Below, in pieces: positions 48,781 to 62,571 of a stretch of 64,000 nucleotides of DNA. How positions within the stretch are numbered: position 1 is the stretch's first letter; each line of letters begins with the position of its first letter. Position numbers and translations under genes: made by a program. Under the pieces are notes generated by a model. The model searched no databases. It saw only the letters and a list, made by a program, of their open reading frames with translations, and was not told where the DNA came from. Origin of the DNA: Eucommia ulmoides (taxonomy: Eukaryota > Streptophyta > Magnoliopsida > Garryales > Eucommiaceae); the NCBI GenBank assembly GCA_016647705.1, contig CM028338.1, positions 14,468,240 through 14,532,239 of the forward strand. Direction: 5' to 3'.

Positions 48781-49235
48781 TGTAATACCCCGAAAATTTA
48801 TATTTTTAAAAATACTATTTTATATAAGTTAAATATTTTTGGGATATTTTTATATCTAATGAAAATTCTGGGGTGTGAATAAATATTAATATAATTTTAT
48901 AGGGTTAAAAGTATATGTTGTAATTAAATAATGAATAGTAAATTCAACAATTTACCTCAATCAATCGTATAGGAGGATAGGAAGAAATTGAAGAAGATAA
49001 GAAGAAAAAGTGATAAGGAAAAGAGAAAGAAGGACAAAGGAAGAAAAACAAGTTCAATATTTTTAGGGTCATTTTGCATATTATGAAAATTTATATTATA
49101 GATAAAAAAAAAAATTAGGGGTTAAAAGTGTAATTTTAGGGTTTAACAATAATATTAAATAAATTATGGGATGTTGATATAATTTTAATAATGATTAAAA
49201 ATAAAGATTAATTATTAATTATTATTATTATTATA

Positions 49236-49307
<72 letters not shown>

Positions 49308-50708
49308 TATTATAGATAGAGAGAGTTGGGAGATTTAAGGGATCTCATTAAGGAGAAAAATGGAAAGAAAAAGAAGAAAAAACAAAACAAAACATGTGGA
49401 TCCTACGTGTAATTATATATATATGGGTATTTGTATGTAGTGTTTGTATAATGAAGAAAATTCGAGAAGTAGGAGAAGATATGGGATCGTAAATAAAAAT
49501 ATATGGAGTCCATGTTTATATATATATATATATATATATAAGTGTGGGCAAAATAGATAGATGTGTGAGTGTTATATGCGGTGTTGGAAATCACATGAGG
49601 AAAACCGATAAGAAGAAAGAAATAAGTAAAATAGAAAGGAGTGGACAATGGAGATAATAATATGGTGGGTTCATTCATTATTTAACACATTTGTGTGTAT
49701 TGATGTATGAGATAGGTTTATATATAAGATGTTTGAGAATAGTACGAAGAGGTAGAAAAATAGAAGTAAAAATAAATATTTAATAATTTTGGGTTATAAG
49801 TCTAATAATTGGGTCTAATAATAATATTAAAAAATTTATGGGGGTGTTGATGTAATTTTTGCAATGATTAAATTTAAAGATATAATAAATTAATTTAAAG
49901 ATATAATTTATAATAATTATATCATATATATATATATGGATTTGGGGGAAGGGAAACTCACGCACACAAACACGAATCACAAGCAGGAGAAGAAGAGAGA
50001 AAGAAGGAAATGAGAAGAGAAGAGAAGAGAAGAGAAGGAAAGAAGAGGAGGAAGAGGAAGTGAGAGAAAATAGTTTTTCTCTCATCACTTTTAGGTAGGG
50101 TTCTTGATCCTTTTAACATTGGTATTTAACCTTTCTATTTATTGTGTTATCCATGTTATAGTTGTTTAATTATAATTGTTGATTTGCCTGGATTATTTAT
50201 TAATTTACATTATGTGGTAATTATGTGAGATATATGTTTATATTTTACGTGTTGAATTGATTGGATATACATGTTAAAGGGGTTAAAATCCTACTAAGCG
50301 TTAGCTCACCCCTCCTACAGTATTTATTGCAGAATATACGAAAATGAAGCTGCGTCAGAAATAATTATATTTGAATATTTATTTAATTATGAGAAATTGT
50401 ATTTAATTATAGATGTGGAAAATTTAGTCCAATTATTTTGTATTGATAATCATTGGTGTATTTTGTAAGAATTTATCAAATTTTTATAGATGAGGAATTA
50501 TTGATGGTATGTGTATAGTATTTGTGAATAGTGTCGTACGTATGAATAGTGTTGTATGTTTGAACAATGATTTAGTGAATGTTGTAAATTTTATAAAATT
50601 TGTAAATATTATCAATAAAGTGTGGTTAGATTATTTGATATTTTACCTTTACTTCTCCATAATAAAGGGAGAAATTGAGTGATGGCCTTGGAAGACCGAG
50701 TTTTTACA
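48781..50708 (+). repeat. Family L left LTR
   Basis: 1928 bases. It is longer than its partner mainly because of AT and TG dinucleotide runs (about 49240-49306) and extra AT-rich sequence. A polypurine stretch (GAGAAGAGAAGA type) lies at 49980-50065. Confidence 0.85.
49240..49306. repeat. AT then TG dinucleotide microsatellite
   Basis: A TA run followed by about twenty TG units, inside the left family L LTR and absent from the right LTR. Confidence 0.9.
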
Positions 50709-52684
50709 GTGGTATCATAGCTTAGGTTATAAATTCTGTAGATTCGGTGAGTGTCATGTTAGTAGTAGACCATAGGATAAGTTTTTGAGTTGAATGATCG
50801 GTTTAAAGGTGTTTCCTGTCTTATATATAAATTATCAAATTATATTTTCATCTTAAATTGAGAAAAAAAGGTGTTGATGAAAATGGATAGTTTCATGATG
50901 TTAAATAGATCAAGAAAAATTTAAAGGTGGAAAATGATTTTTATTATCCTACTATGGTATAGTTGTCTCATTAGGAGGACATGTCTTGCGAGATGTTGGT
51001 GGTCTTTATAGGAGGGCAAGTCCTACAGGACGTATGTTGATATTGTTGGCCTAGTGAGCTACCCAAGAGGGGGGAGAATTGGATATTATTAAAAATTATC
51101 AGAATATAACACTTAAAAAATCAAACAATTAATTTTATCCTAAAATTAATTATTATCTTTATAGCAGCGAATATGTGTTATCAACTAGGTGCACACCCAA
51201 ACAACAAAATATAAATAATATAAAGAAACAAAGTAGAACACCACGATATATCCTGCTACTCTTGGCTAATTCAGTCCTCCAAACCCCACGGAGATTCGCA
51301 CCCACTAAACTCAAGATTCCTTTACAGATAGGAACCAAACCCTTATAATGATTCTTTTCGTAGGCTTAGAATCAACCTTTACAATCCCTTTTCACAGGCT
51401 CAGAAATAACCTTATCTTTTTCCCAAGCTTAAGACTGACATAATCCTTTCACAGGCTAAGGATTAACCTAATTCTATTATAGGAAGAATCACGACCTAAT
51501 TCTACTACAGGAAGAATCATAACCTAATTCTTTTTATACTTTAGACTCAATAATTAAACCTCTCACAAACACGCTCCAAATATCCTTTTATCCGGTAAAA
51601 ATTGAACCGTTACAATTCACTCACAAATTCAATCAAGGAAGAATTAACACCTAATATTTTGATACTCTAGGCAAAGTAGGCAAAGATCAAAACCTCAATA
51701 TCTTTACTGGAAGAGATGGAAACCAACTACCCTTGATTAGACACTCCCAGTAGCATCTAATCTGACACTCAACTTACCAATTATAAACAATTGATAAGTG
51801 ATTTTCCCACTCGGAGCTTCTACCACCCCAGATAAATTCAAACTCAATTAATGTCTCGATACTAATGATAGAAAAGTGAGAATTTCAAAATCTGATTTCA
51901 AATAAAGATTGTGAGTACCACAATTAAGCACGTAATCAGATTAACACACAAATCGTTTTTAAAAGATTTTTATGCTTTTAAAGTTCAAAAACGATTTCTC
52001 GAAAAGATCAATTCACCAAGAAAATAATAATAATAATAATAAAACAATCAATTAAAGAATAAGCTTGGAACAATCTCACCAGGAAAACACCGAACAAATT
52101 GCACGTAGTATCGCAAGACAGCTTCGATCGGTGATGCTAACTCAAATAGCGCTTTAACTTAAGAACTTCTTAATAATCGATCTCACAATTGATCTCTCAA
52201 AATAATATCAGAATGATGACTCTTAGAAAAGTTTAGGAACTGAATAATTCTTGGTATTTTCTTCTTTTTTATGTTAAATCCGCAGGTCTATTTAAAGCCT
52301 CTTAAAACAAGTCATATAACAGCTAGTTGCCATAAATCATGACACTTAATTATACCAATAGACCCTCTATATCATAATGATTCATTCCTGGTATAATTCA
52401 CTAAAAATATCTCTTAAAATATTCAATTAAGTCCCTCAAACTTTTACTCAAACTCAATTAGATAAGATTGAAAGAATTATATGTACCAAATTGAGAAATA
52501 TCAAAACTACTTGAACCATATCTATAGGGATGATTAAATATTAATTAAATAACTCAAAACATATCAGATGCCTAAGATATACCACATATCTTAACCATAA
52601 AATGGCTAGTAACAGCTATTTTTTGAATAAAATTCGAAATTCCATAAATTCTGAAACAGCTCCATCTGTTAACCGGCTAAGACC

Positions 52685-52970
52685 CATCGGTCGACTGCCC
52701 AATTCAGGATGTAGCCAAGACAAAATCTCTTCGTCCATCGGTCGACTGCCCATCCATCACCTGTCGACTGGACGATTAAGAGAGTTTCATAAGTCGACCT
52801 ATATGTCGACTTAGAAATTTAGAGAGTTCATTCTCTGATCACAAGTCGACTCACCTGTCGACCTAGAGATTTAGAGACTTCTTGTTTTAAGCTCAGGTCG
52901 ACCTACCTATCGACCAAGAGATTGAACAACTTCATTCATTTATTATCGGTCGACTTACCTGTCGACTGAG
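52685..52970. repeat. Array of GTCGAC words in the left LTR of copy C
   Basis: About ten GTCGAC or near words, often paired as GTCGAC...CCTGTCGAC, followed by AGAGATT. It holds the same LTR position as the GTTGAC arrays of copies A and B. Confidence 0.65.
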
Positions 52971-54693
52971 AGATGTTGGAATCATCTCCTGAATTCGTTT
53001 TAAATCCTATTTCATCGACGTTTTTGCCCTTTTAACCGATTTATTTTCTCGGTATGCTCCACTAAATACTTAAGTTCAATTTTAGTCAATTACTTTTATT
53101 TCTTTTTCAATTTCACATAAGAGCAAATAATTTAATTAATTAGGATCCTATAAAAACACACATAATTTTGAAAAATATTTTGTATCGTGTGTGATCCTAA
53201 TCGGGATACATTAAGAGTTAGAATTTAACCTGAGTTGTTTTCTCTAGGTTCTTCAATTTCTTTGAACACTTAATCTTCCTTCATTTTTGTCATCATCTTT
53301 AGTATTGCCACAATATCTTCATGATCATTTTCATCACTAAAACTAATAAACTGAAACACTCAATAAATCCATTAGTTCCACAAAAAATATCAATATTTAA
53401 TTGTCCATTAAAATCTTAGGATCAACAATCTCTCCCTTTTTTATGATGACAATTAACTCTGATGGTTTATTCAAAATAAAAATGTAACCACACTTCCCCT
53501 AAATCCGATGACAGGTTCTTTAACTTGTTAAAGCAAAGTAATGAAGATAATTATACGATTTTCAACAAAGAACAAATTTCAATATATAATAAACTCTCCC
53601 TTACGATATTCAACAAAATAATTCAAGCTCCCCCTTAAGATATTCATTAAAATATCAACTAATTCTCCCCCTTTATCATCTCAAAAAAAATGGGGAAGGG
53701 GAACCAAAAACATCACTACTCTAGACAAATGTCATGAACTTTAATTTTTCGCTAGAGATTTAGTGAGTATATCAACAAACTAATCAAAACTATCAAAATC
53801 TTCAATGTCTTCTTTTTCAATAATAACACATTATTTCCCCACTTATAAAAACTTCTCCCCTTAAATAATTGTAAACAAGCAAATTCATACATATGAGAAT
53901 AATCCTGAGGCAATCAAAATATTTTAACAATATAGCATGTAATTATATAGTTTCAATTAAGTCCATATGGTTTACTCATGATACCAAATAATATCTTCCT
54001 TATAGATAGAATCTAGAAACATGTAATCGTTAATGCACTAGGATAGGAAGCATATCTCAAGAATAACGACGTTATCTCATATCATTCTAGATCCTTTCAT
54101 AATCATAATCATTTAAAAATCAATGGATATGAGACGTATGAGAAAAACATATTGTCATCCATATAGAAAGATACTTAATATCCATAAATATATTCATGTG
54201 GACAAAGTATCAACTTAAAACATTAAGCACAGATTGATGCTCTATGAATATTCAAATAATCACATATATATATAGTATAAAAATAGACTTAATACAATAT
54301 GCATGAACCAAATCATTCTTTATTTTTTAAATCACCTCAATATAAAATATCATGCATTTTAATAAGTCAAGATGCATAAAAAATCAGCTTAATTCAACTC
54401 ATTTGTATAAAAGTAAATAGCATGAATGACAACACATTATATGAATAATCTTACTAAAACGTATGTGCAACAAATAATTAGTACTATTAAGTATGATCAC
54501 AAACACTTGATTCATCTTCTAAATCACATAACATGTTTTAAAATAAACACATGATCACTACTTGATATAAGCATATAAAGACATGTTAATACCCCTTAAC
54601 TAAATGTGATTCTCAGAATCACCATGCAATATTTCTAAGACAATAGGTGAATGCATTATTTAAAATAGGTCTTAGAAACAATTACCAACTTAC

Positions 54694-55842
54694 CTATTTG
54701 GCAAGTCGGGACTCTCTCTCTTTAACAAATTTAATAAATTTAAAATACAGAGGGTTAGGAGTACATTTTCTATCATTTGGGACAACTTTACTCTTCACTT
54801 CATTTATACCGATGATTGATTTGGGTGCGCAATTCTTCTTGGCCTGTTCGTATCCTCTCTGCCTTTGATTCTTTTCATTTGATACATTGATGATTCTCTT
54901 TGCACATATCACCTGTAGCTTCCTGGTGATATCCCATCTTGGCTTTGGTAAATCTTTTCGCTTTGCATGTGTCTCTTGTGATTTTTTTTTGCAATTTCAC
55001 ACTTTGTCTTTGGTGCATCTTTTTGCTTTGCACGCGTCGCTTGTGGATCCTTGATGACATCTTGTCTTGGCTTTGATATAACTTCTTTGTTTGTTCCTTC
55101 GGATCCATTTTCAACATTATGTAACTCTGCACAAGACATTTCAACAAATTTCTTCGGTATCCATTTCATTTTGAATCCATTCTTGTTAGACATAAACTTA
55201 GGGTTCCTGAATGAACATGATACTTTAAAATGCCCAACCTATTGCAATAATAACATCTCAAATCTGATTTATTAAAGAAAGCACGAGATGTAAAGCAAAA
55301 ATCATTTCTAATAATAGCCACATAATTATCACTGACTTGTGATGAAGGATGAGACGATGAATCATATCCACTTTACCTAGAAAAATCATTCTCATAATCT
55401 CTTGAAATAGTCTTAAGGTTGGATTTTGATTTTTCAAAATTTTTCTTAAGTTAACCGATTTTAGAAACAAGATCTGATATTTGCTTGGAAATCATATCAA
55501 AATTATTTTTTAAAACTCTGTTTTCATTTTCAAGAGAATCCACTTTAGAGAGCAAATTATTAATTTAAAAAACAACATCTGAAAATTCTTTTGTACCACA
55601 ATAATTATCCAAATGCACTTTAGATTTCGGACACGGTTTCCACTATTTTCAAAAGAAACAATTTTTCTCTTTAAACTCAAGCTCTCTTTAGCAAAAAGTA
55701 GTGTGAAAGAAAGTAATTTTTTCATAATAATATGGACATTTTCATTATCATCATTTCCATCACTACCACAAGAATCATAAAACACATTTTCATATACGAA
55801 TTTACCACTATCAAAAGAGGATACACAAAACACATCATCCAT
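54694..55842 (-). pseudogene. SIRE-like gag, C-terminal half (copy C)
   Basis: Broken fossil on the minus strand. An acidic start (MDDVFCVSSFDSGKFVYENV) is followed by a KKLLSFTLLFAKESLSLKRK stretch, coiled-coil-like sequence, the zinc-knuckle region and a basic tail (MSNKNGFKMKWIPKKF). A repetitive Lys/Arg/Gln-rich segment with QSQD words follows. The N-terminal gag domain and pol are absent. Confidence 0.68.
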
Positions 55843-57499
55843 GGTGTGTGCACGTGACTTGTTTAGCTAGGATATTAAGCCTAATCGAGCTAAAATTAGC
55901 TTTGATGCTAATTATTGGTCTAGTGAGCTACCCAAGAGGGGGATGAATTGGGTAGTGTCAACAATTATCAAAATATAACACTTCAAAAATAAAACAATTA
56001 ATTTTATCCTAAAATTAATTATTATCTTTATAGCAACGGATATATATTATCAACTAGGTCCACACCCAAACAACAGAATATAAATAATATAAAGAAACTA
56101 AGCAGAACACCACGATATATCCTGGTTCACCAAGCTACTCTTGGCCAATCCAGTCCTCTGAGCCCATCGGAGATTCGCACTCACTAAACTCAAGATTCTT
56201 TTACTGGTAGGAACCAAACCCTCACAATGATTCTTTACGCAAACTCAAAATCAACCTTTACAATCTCTTTTCACAAACTTAGGAATAACCTTATCTTTTT
56301 CCCAAGCGCAAGACTAACCTAATGCTTTCACAAGCTAATGATTAACCTAATTCTATTACAGGAAGAATCACGACCTAATTATTTTTATACCTCAGGCTCA
56401 ATAATTAAACCTCTCACAAACACGCTCCAAATATCCTTTTACCCCGTAAGGATTGAACCGTTACAATTTACTCACAAATTCAATCAAGGAAGAATTAACA
56501 CCTAATCTTTTTATGCTCTAGGCAAAGATCAAAACCTCAATCTCTTTACCAAAAGATATTAAAACTAGTTACCCTTGTTTAGACACTCCCAGTAGTATCT
56601 AATCTGACACTCAACTCACCAATTACAAATAATTGATAAGTGATTTTTCCACTCGGAGTTTCTACCACCTCAGATAAATTCAAACTCAATTATTGTCCCA
56701 ATACTTGTGATAGAAAAGTGAGAATTTTAAAATCTGATTTCAAATAAAGAATGCGAGTACCACAATTAAGCATGTAATCAGATTAACACACAAATCGTTT
56801 TTAAAAGATTTTTATACTTTTAAAGCTCAAAAATGATTTCTCAAAAAGATCAATTCACCAAGTAAATAATAATAATAATAAAACACTCAGTTAAAGAATA
56901 AGCTTGGAATGATCTCATTAGGAAAACACCGAACAAATTGCATATAGTATCGCAACACAGCTTAGATCGGTGACGCTAACTCAAATAGCGCTTTAACTTA
57001 AGAACTTCTCAATAATCGATCTCACAATTGATCTCTCAAAAGATATCAAAATGATGACTCTTAAAAAAGCTTAGGAACTGAATAGTTCTTGATATTTTTT
57101 TTATATGTTAAATCCGCAGGTCTATTTAAAACCTCTTAAAATAAGCCCTATAATGACTAGTTCCCATAAATCTTGACACTTAATTACACCAATAGACCCT
57201 CTATATCATAATGATTCATTTATAGTATAATTCACTTAAAATATCTCTTAAAATATTCAATTAAGTTCCTCAAATTTTTATTCAAACTCAATTAGATAAG
57301 ATTGAAAGAACTGTATGTACCAAATTGAGAAATATCAAAACTACTTGAACCATATCTATAGGGATAATTAAATATTAATTAAATAACTCAAAACATATCA
57401 GATCCCTAAGATATCTCATATATCTTAACCATAAAATGGCTAGTAACAACTATTTTTTTTAATAAAATCCGAAATTTCACAAATCCTGAAACAGCTCTA

Positions 57500-57806
57500 T
57501 CTGTCGACCGGCTAAGACCCATCGATTGACCTCCCAATTCAGGATGTTGCCAAGATAAAATCTCTTTGCCTATCGGTCGACTGCCCATCCATCACCTGTC
57601 GACTGGACGATTCAGAGAGTTTCATAAGTCGACCTATCTGTCGACTTAGAGATTTAGAGAGTTCATTCTCTGATCACAAGTCGACTCACCTGTCGACCTA
57701 GAGATTCAGAGACTTCTTGTTTTAAACTTAGGTCGACCTACCTATCGACCAAGAGATTCAACAACTTTATTCATTGATCACCGGTCGACTTACCTGTCGA
57801 CTGAGA
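57500..57806. repeat. Array of GTCGAC words in the right LTR of copy C
   Basis: Partner of the array at 52685-52970, with nearly the same units in the same order. Confidence 0.65.
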
Positions 57807-58267
57807 TATGTTGGAATCCTTTCTTGAATTCGTTTTAAATCCTATTTCATTGACGTTTTCGCCCCTTTAACCGATTTATTTTCTCGGTTAGCTTCACTAA
57901 ATACTTAAATTTAATTTTAGTCAATTATCTTTATTTCTTTTTAAATTTCACATAAGAGCAAATAATTTAACTAATTAGGATCCTATAAAAACACACATAA
58001 TTTTGAAAAATATTTTGCGTCGTGTGTGATCCTAATCGGGATACATTAAGAGTTAGAATTTAACCTGAGTTGTTTTTCCTAGATTCTTCAATTTCTTCAA
58101 ACACTTAATCTTCCATCATCTTTATCATCATCTTTAGCATTGCCACAATATCTTCACGATCATTTTCATCTCTTAAACTAATAAACTGAAACACTCAATA
58201 AATCCATTAATTCTACAAAAAATATCAACATTTAATTGTCCATCAAAATCTTAGGATCAACAGATAT

Positions 58268-60900
58268 GTTGTGTTGATTTGACAGGAGAAGTTGAATATG
58301 GAATTGTCTATAAATATGTTGATATGTTGTATTGAGACCTGACATGAGGGAAAGTCCTACAAGTAGTTGAATATGTTGTTGATATGGTAGTTTATACCAT
58401 GTGTTGCTCTTACCATTGAAGATATGGAATTACCCTAACTGTGATTGCAAACTTAGATTGCACAGATGGACAAGTTACGATACTGTTAAAACTCTCGATC
58501 GTGGGGTAAACGATCGTATGGCTAACAATGAAGTGTGTAGTATTTTATTGTATAAAAGTTAAACAGTTGATTTTAAATTTAGTTATTTGATTTTGATGAT
58601 AATTGTTGGGATTTTGATATTGTCAAGTGAGTGGTTATATTTTGTTGGAATTTTGATATTGCCAAGTGTTCGACTATATTTTGTTGAAAATTTGATATTA
58701 CCTAGTGTGTGGTATATTTTGTTTTGGAAATAGGATTATGATAAACGTGCTTGATCCATAAATCATTTTTGTATTACGAAGACAGTGTATCGATAAAATA
58801 TTCAGATAGATATTGGTCCACTACTAACAATAAGTATAGTCGGAGGGTGAGGTGATTATTAAGACTTTTGGAGGTTATTATGCATATTTTGAAAAGTTTA
58901 TGGTATTAGTAGATATTAATATATATTTAGAGGAATATATATGTATTTTATGATAGAATAGTTAATAATGGTATTTAATTATTATTATTTTGGTTGTGGG
59001 TGTAATGGTTGTGTAGTGTGTGTATTGTGTGAAAGAAAAGAAGACAAAAAAAATAACAAAAAAATAATGGGGGGAATAAATAAATGGAAAAAGATGAGGG
59101 TAAGAAATAAAAAAAAAAAAACAAAATGGATAGTGTTTGGAGTTAGGTTTTACTTGAAGTTAGAAATAGAAGTTTAGCCTTTATGATAGAAAATTTATGT
59201 ACACATAGTTAGTGTATTTTGATTGACGAGATGTGATAATTAATGTGACAATTTTGGTATTTAAAAGAAATTAATTGGAGGGGATATATAATAAGTTAAT
59301 TTGACCTCTAAAATTGAAGGAGAGCCAATTGTCATTTAGAATTGTTAATTTTTGTGCTAAATGATATTTTAAAATATTAAGTGGGGGACTTTGCATAATT
59401 TATCATAAGAGAAATGTGATATATTGAATACATGTTTTATGTGGACAAATGCACAAGATATTATGTGATTTTCATGTATATATATATATAAATTTGTATA
59501 ATTTGACATCATTACTTATTTTTTTTTTTTTATATATATATCATGTGAGTATTGAATTTATTTTGGTACACGAGCATGGGATATAAATTAGAGGATTAAA
59601 TTATGTTAATAGTTAGTGTGACAATTTTGCTATTCAAACATTTTTGAGAGGTTAATTTCACTTTTAAAATTCAAGGGGGGTCAATTGTTATTTTGAAATG
59701 TTAATTTGAACTTTTGAGCTTAATGATGTTTTACGAATATAAGTGGATACTTTATGTAATTGTTTTTATATGAGATAAATGAGATTTGGGTAATGAAATT
59801 TAAAAAAAAATTGTGATATATTTTAATATTACTTGGGTAAAATTTTATCGTAATTTTATGTAATATTTTCTAGCATAACTCGGCATTATTGGTTGTATAT
59901 TTTATTTCATGAGATGTGAGTATTCAATTTAACCTTGTGGATAAGCATGCGGAAAAAAAAATGTATATATTAAATTATTTGTGCATATTTTATTTTGTGG
60001 TTAAAAATGATTACATATTTACTTATACTCAGATAATCTTACTATTGAAAGTCTGTGTTGTAATTAAAAATTTACGAACTCAAAAAACATTATATTGGGA
60101 TGTAATAAATAAATATTAATTAAGAATTTTTAGGATTAATATGTTAATATTAACTTTGACCTTAAAAATTGGGGGTTAACTGTTATATTAACTTTTAAAT
60201 TTTGGACTTAAAAGTATATTATTTTGAATTTTCAGGGGAAGATTGTGTAATTTTTCGTACGAAGAAAATTTTGATAAGGCTTGAAGAAAATAATGGTGTA
60301 GTGTGTTATTTATATACATATAAAAACATAAAATGATACATTTGGGGATATTTATAATTTATGATTTTGGACTCATGGGAGAGTTCACAAGGAAAGGGCT
60401 ATATGAATGATGTTGGTTATAAGATATGACAGTGGACTTGAAATGTCATGCATATCTGGTGATTAAGATATTGGTTTTCAGTGTGTTGATTGGAAAACAA
60501 ATGAGGTCGTGGACTTATTGGCACTGAGATAGACCCAATCTAATTGAGACTACCGTGACATTTTAAAAACATATATTTGTTGATATATATTATTATCATT
60601 TTTTTTATCAGAATGTGCAGCGGAAGTGTTTAGAAGTATAAGATTCTTTGACAGTTACTTATTTGTGCTAGGTGTTATCGACCAAAGTGCATCATATTGT
60701 GTGTTGTTGAATACAGTATGGGCCACCACAAATATAAAATTAGTGATATGCGGTTTGAATTTTGTGAGTTATTGATAGTTGGTGACTTTCGGTTATGGAA
60801 CCCTACATAAAAAATAGTTGTCCAAGAATCGAATCTAACTAATATGACCGTGCAATTTTGAATTATTCTTTTTTTAAAATTTCGAAGACAAAATTTATTT
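58268..60900. other. Family L interior, no gene seen
   Basis: AT-rich DNA with recurring GATATTGCCAAGTG-like phrases near 58610-58700 and low-complexity runs near 59510-59540. 60720-60900 is the counterpart of 2220-2400 in the other family L copy. Open frames (for example 60675-60926 minus) are shared between copies but show no recognisable domain. Confidence 0.55.
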
Positions 60901-60913
60901 AAGGGGGATAGAT

Positions 60914-61770
60914 TGTAATACCCCAAATATCTATATTTTTAAAATATTATTTTATATAAGTTAAATATTTTTGAGATATTTTTATATATTATGAAAATTC
61001 TGGGGTGTGAATAAAAATTAATATAATTTTATAGGGTTAAAAGTATATTTTGTAATTAAATAATGAATAGTAAATTCAATAATTTACCTCAATCAATCAT
61101 GTAGGAGGATAGGAAGAAATTGAGAAACATAAGGAAAGAAAAGAAAAAGAAGAATAAAGGAATAATAATAATAATAATAATAAATATATAGTCTCACCTA
61201 TTTTATATATGTATGTGTTTGTGTTGAGAGTTGAAGGAAAGAGGAACAAAAAGAAGTTAAATATTTTTGGGGTCATTTTGCATATTATAAAAATTTATGG
61301 TTAGATAAACAATTTTTTTGGGCTAAAAGTATAATTTTAGGGTTTAATAATAATATTAGATAAATTAAGGGGTGTTGACATAATTTTAGTAATGATTAAA
61401 AATAAATATTAATTATTATTATATATATATATATATATACACACATATAAGTGTGGGGAAAATAGATAGAATAGAGATAATAATATGGCAGGTCCATTCA
61501 TTATTTAACACATTTGTATGTATTGGTGTATGAAGATGAGTTTATAAATAAGATGTTTGAGAAAAGTATGAAAAGGGAGAAACATAGAAGTAAAAATAAA
61601 TATTTGATTATTTTTGGATTATAAGTGTAATTATTGAGTTTAATAATAATATTACAAAATTTATGAGGGTGTTGATGTAATGTTTACAATGATTAAATTT
61701 AAAGATATAATAAATTAATTTAAAGATATAATAATTGAAGATAAAAATTTATAATTATTATATTAAATAG

Positions 61771-61811
<41 letters not shown>

Positions 61812-62566
61812 TATATATATAAAGGAGTTGGGGGAAGGGAAACTTACGCACACAAACACAAATCACACACAGGAGAAGATGAGAGAAAGAAGAGAATGAG
61901 AGAAGATGAGGAGGAAGGAGTGGGAGAAAATAATTTTTCTCTCATCAGTTTTAGGTAGGGTTCTTGATCCTTTTAATATCATATTTAACCTTTCTATTTA
62001 TTGTGTTATCCATAGTATAGTTGTTTAATTATAACTTTTGATTTGCATGGATTATTTCTGAATTTGCATTATGTGGCAATTATGTGAGATATATGCCTAT
62101 GTGTTACGTGTTGAATTGATTGGATACACATCTTAAAGGGGTTAAAATCCTACTGAGCGTTAGCTCACCCTTCCTATAGTATTTATTGCAGAATACTCGA
62201 AAATAGAGCTGCGCCAGAAATAATTATATTCGAATTTGTATTTAATTATGAGAAATTGGATTTAATTATAGACATGGCAAATTTAGTCCAATTATTTAGT
62301 ATTGATAATCATTGGTATAATTTGTAAGAATTTATCAATTTTTTATAGATGAGAAATTATTGATGGTGTGTGTACGGTATTTGTGAATAGTGTTATACGT
62401 ATAAATAGTGTCATACGTATGAATAGTAATTTCGTAAATATTATAAATTTTGTAATATTTGTAAATAATATCAATAAAGTGAGGTTAGATTATTTGGTAT
62501 TTTACCTCTACTTTTTCGTAATAAAGGGAGAGATCGAGTGATGAACTGGGAGACTGGGTCGTTACA
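60914..62566 (+). repeat. Family L right LTR
   Basis: 1653 bases, matching 48781-50708 along its length with length differences at AT-rich runs. Confidence 0.85.
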
Positions 62567-62571
62567 GTAAT

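Larger units (their letters stand above)
51044..58262 (-). mobile_element. Complete SIRE-like Copia derivative (copy C), non-autonomous
   Basis: LTRs 51044-53427 and 55913-58262, interior 53428-55912. The target duplication GATAT is perfect (51039-51043, 58263-58267). In minus-strand sense the LTRs start TGTTGATCCTAAG, and a tRNA-Met-like primer site follows the right-hand LTR. The interior carries only the C-terminal half of gag and no pol, as in copy B, so both appear to descend from one deleted ancestor that spread with help from a full element. The two LTRs are very similar by eye, so this is the youngest complete insertion in the window after its host element. Confidence 0.88.
48781..62566 (+). 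mobile_element. Complete family L LTR retroelement, non-coding, with nested element
   Basis: The LTRs are 48781-50708 and 60914-62566, both starting TGTAATACCCC and ending TTACA. The 5-bp target duplication GTAAT is perfect (48776-48780, 62567-62571). A primer site similar to tRNA-Met (TGGTATCATAGC, 50710-50721) follows the left LTR and a purine tract (AAGGGGGATAGA, 60901-60912) precedes the right one. Without the nested SIRE-like element at 51044-58262 the interior is about 3 kb and shows no gag or pol, so the element depends on proteins from elsewhere. It is structurally whole apart from the insertion. The element at 1973-5061 is a smaller relative. Confidence 0.88.
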
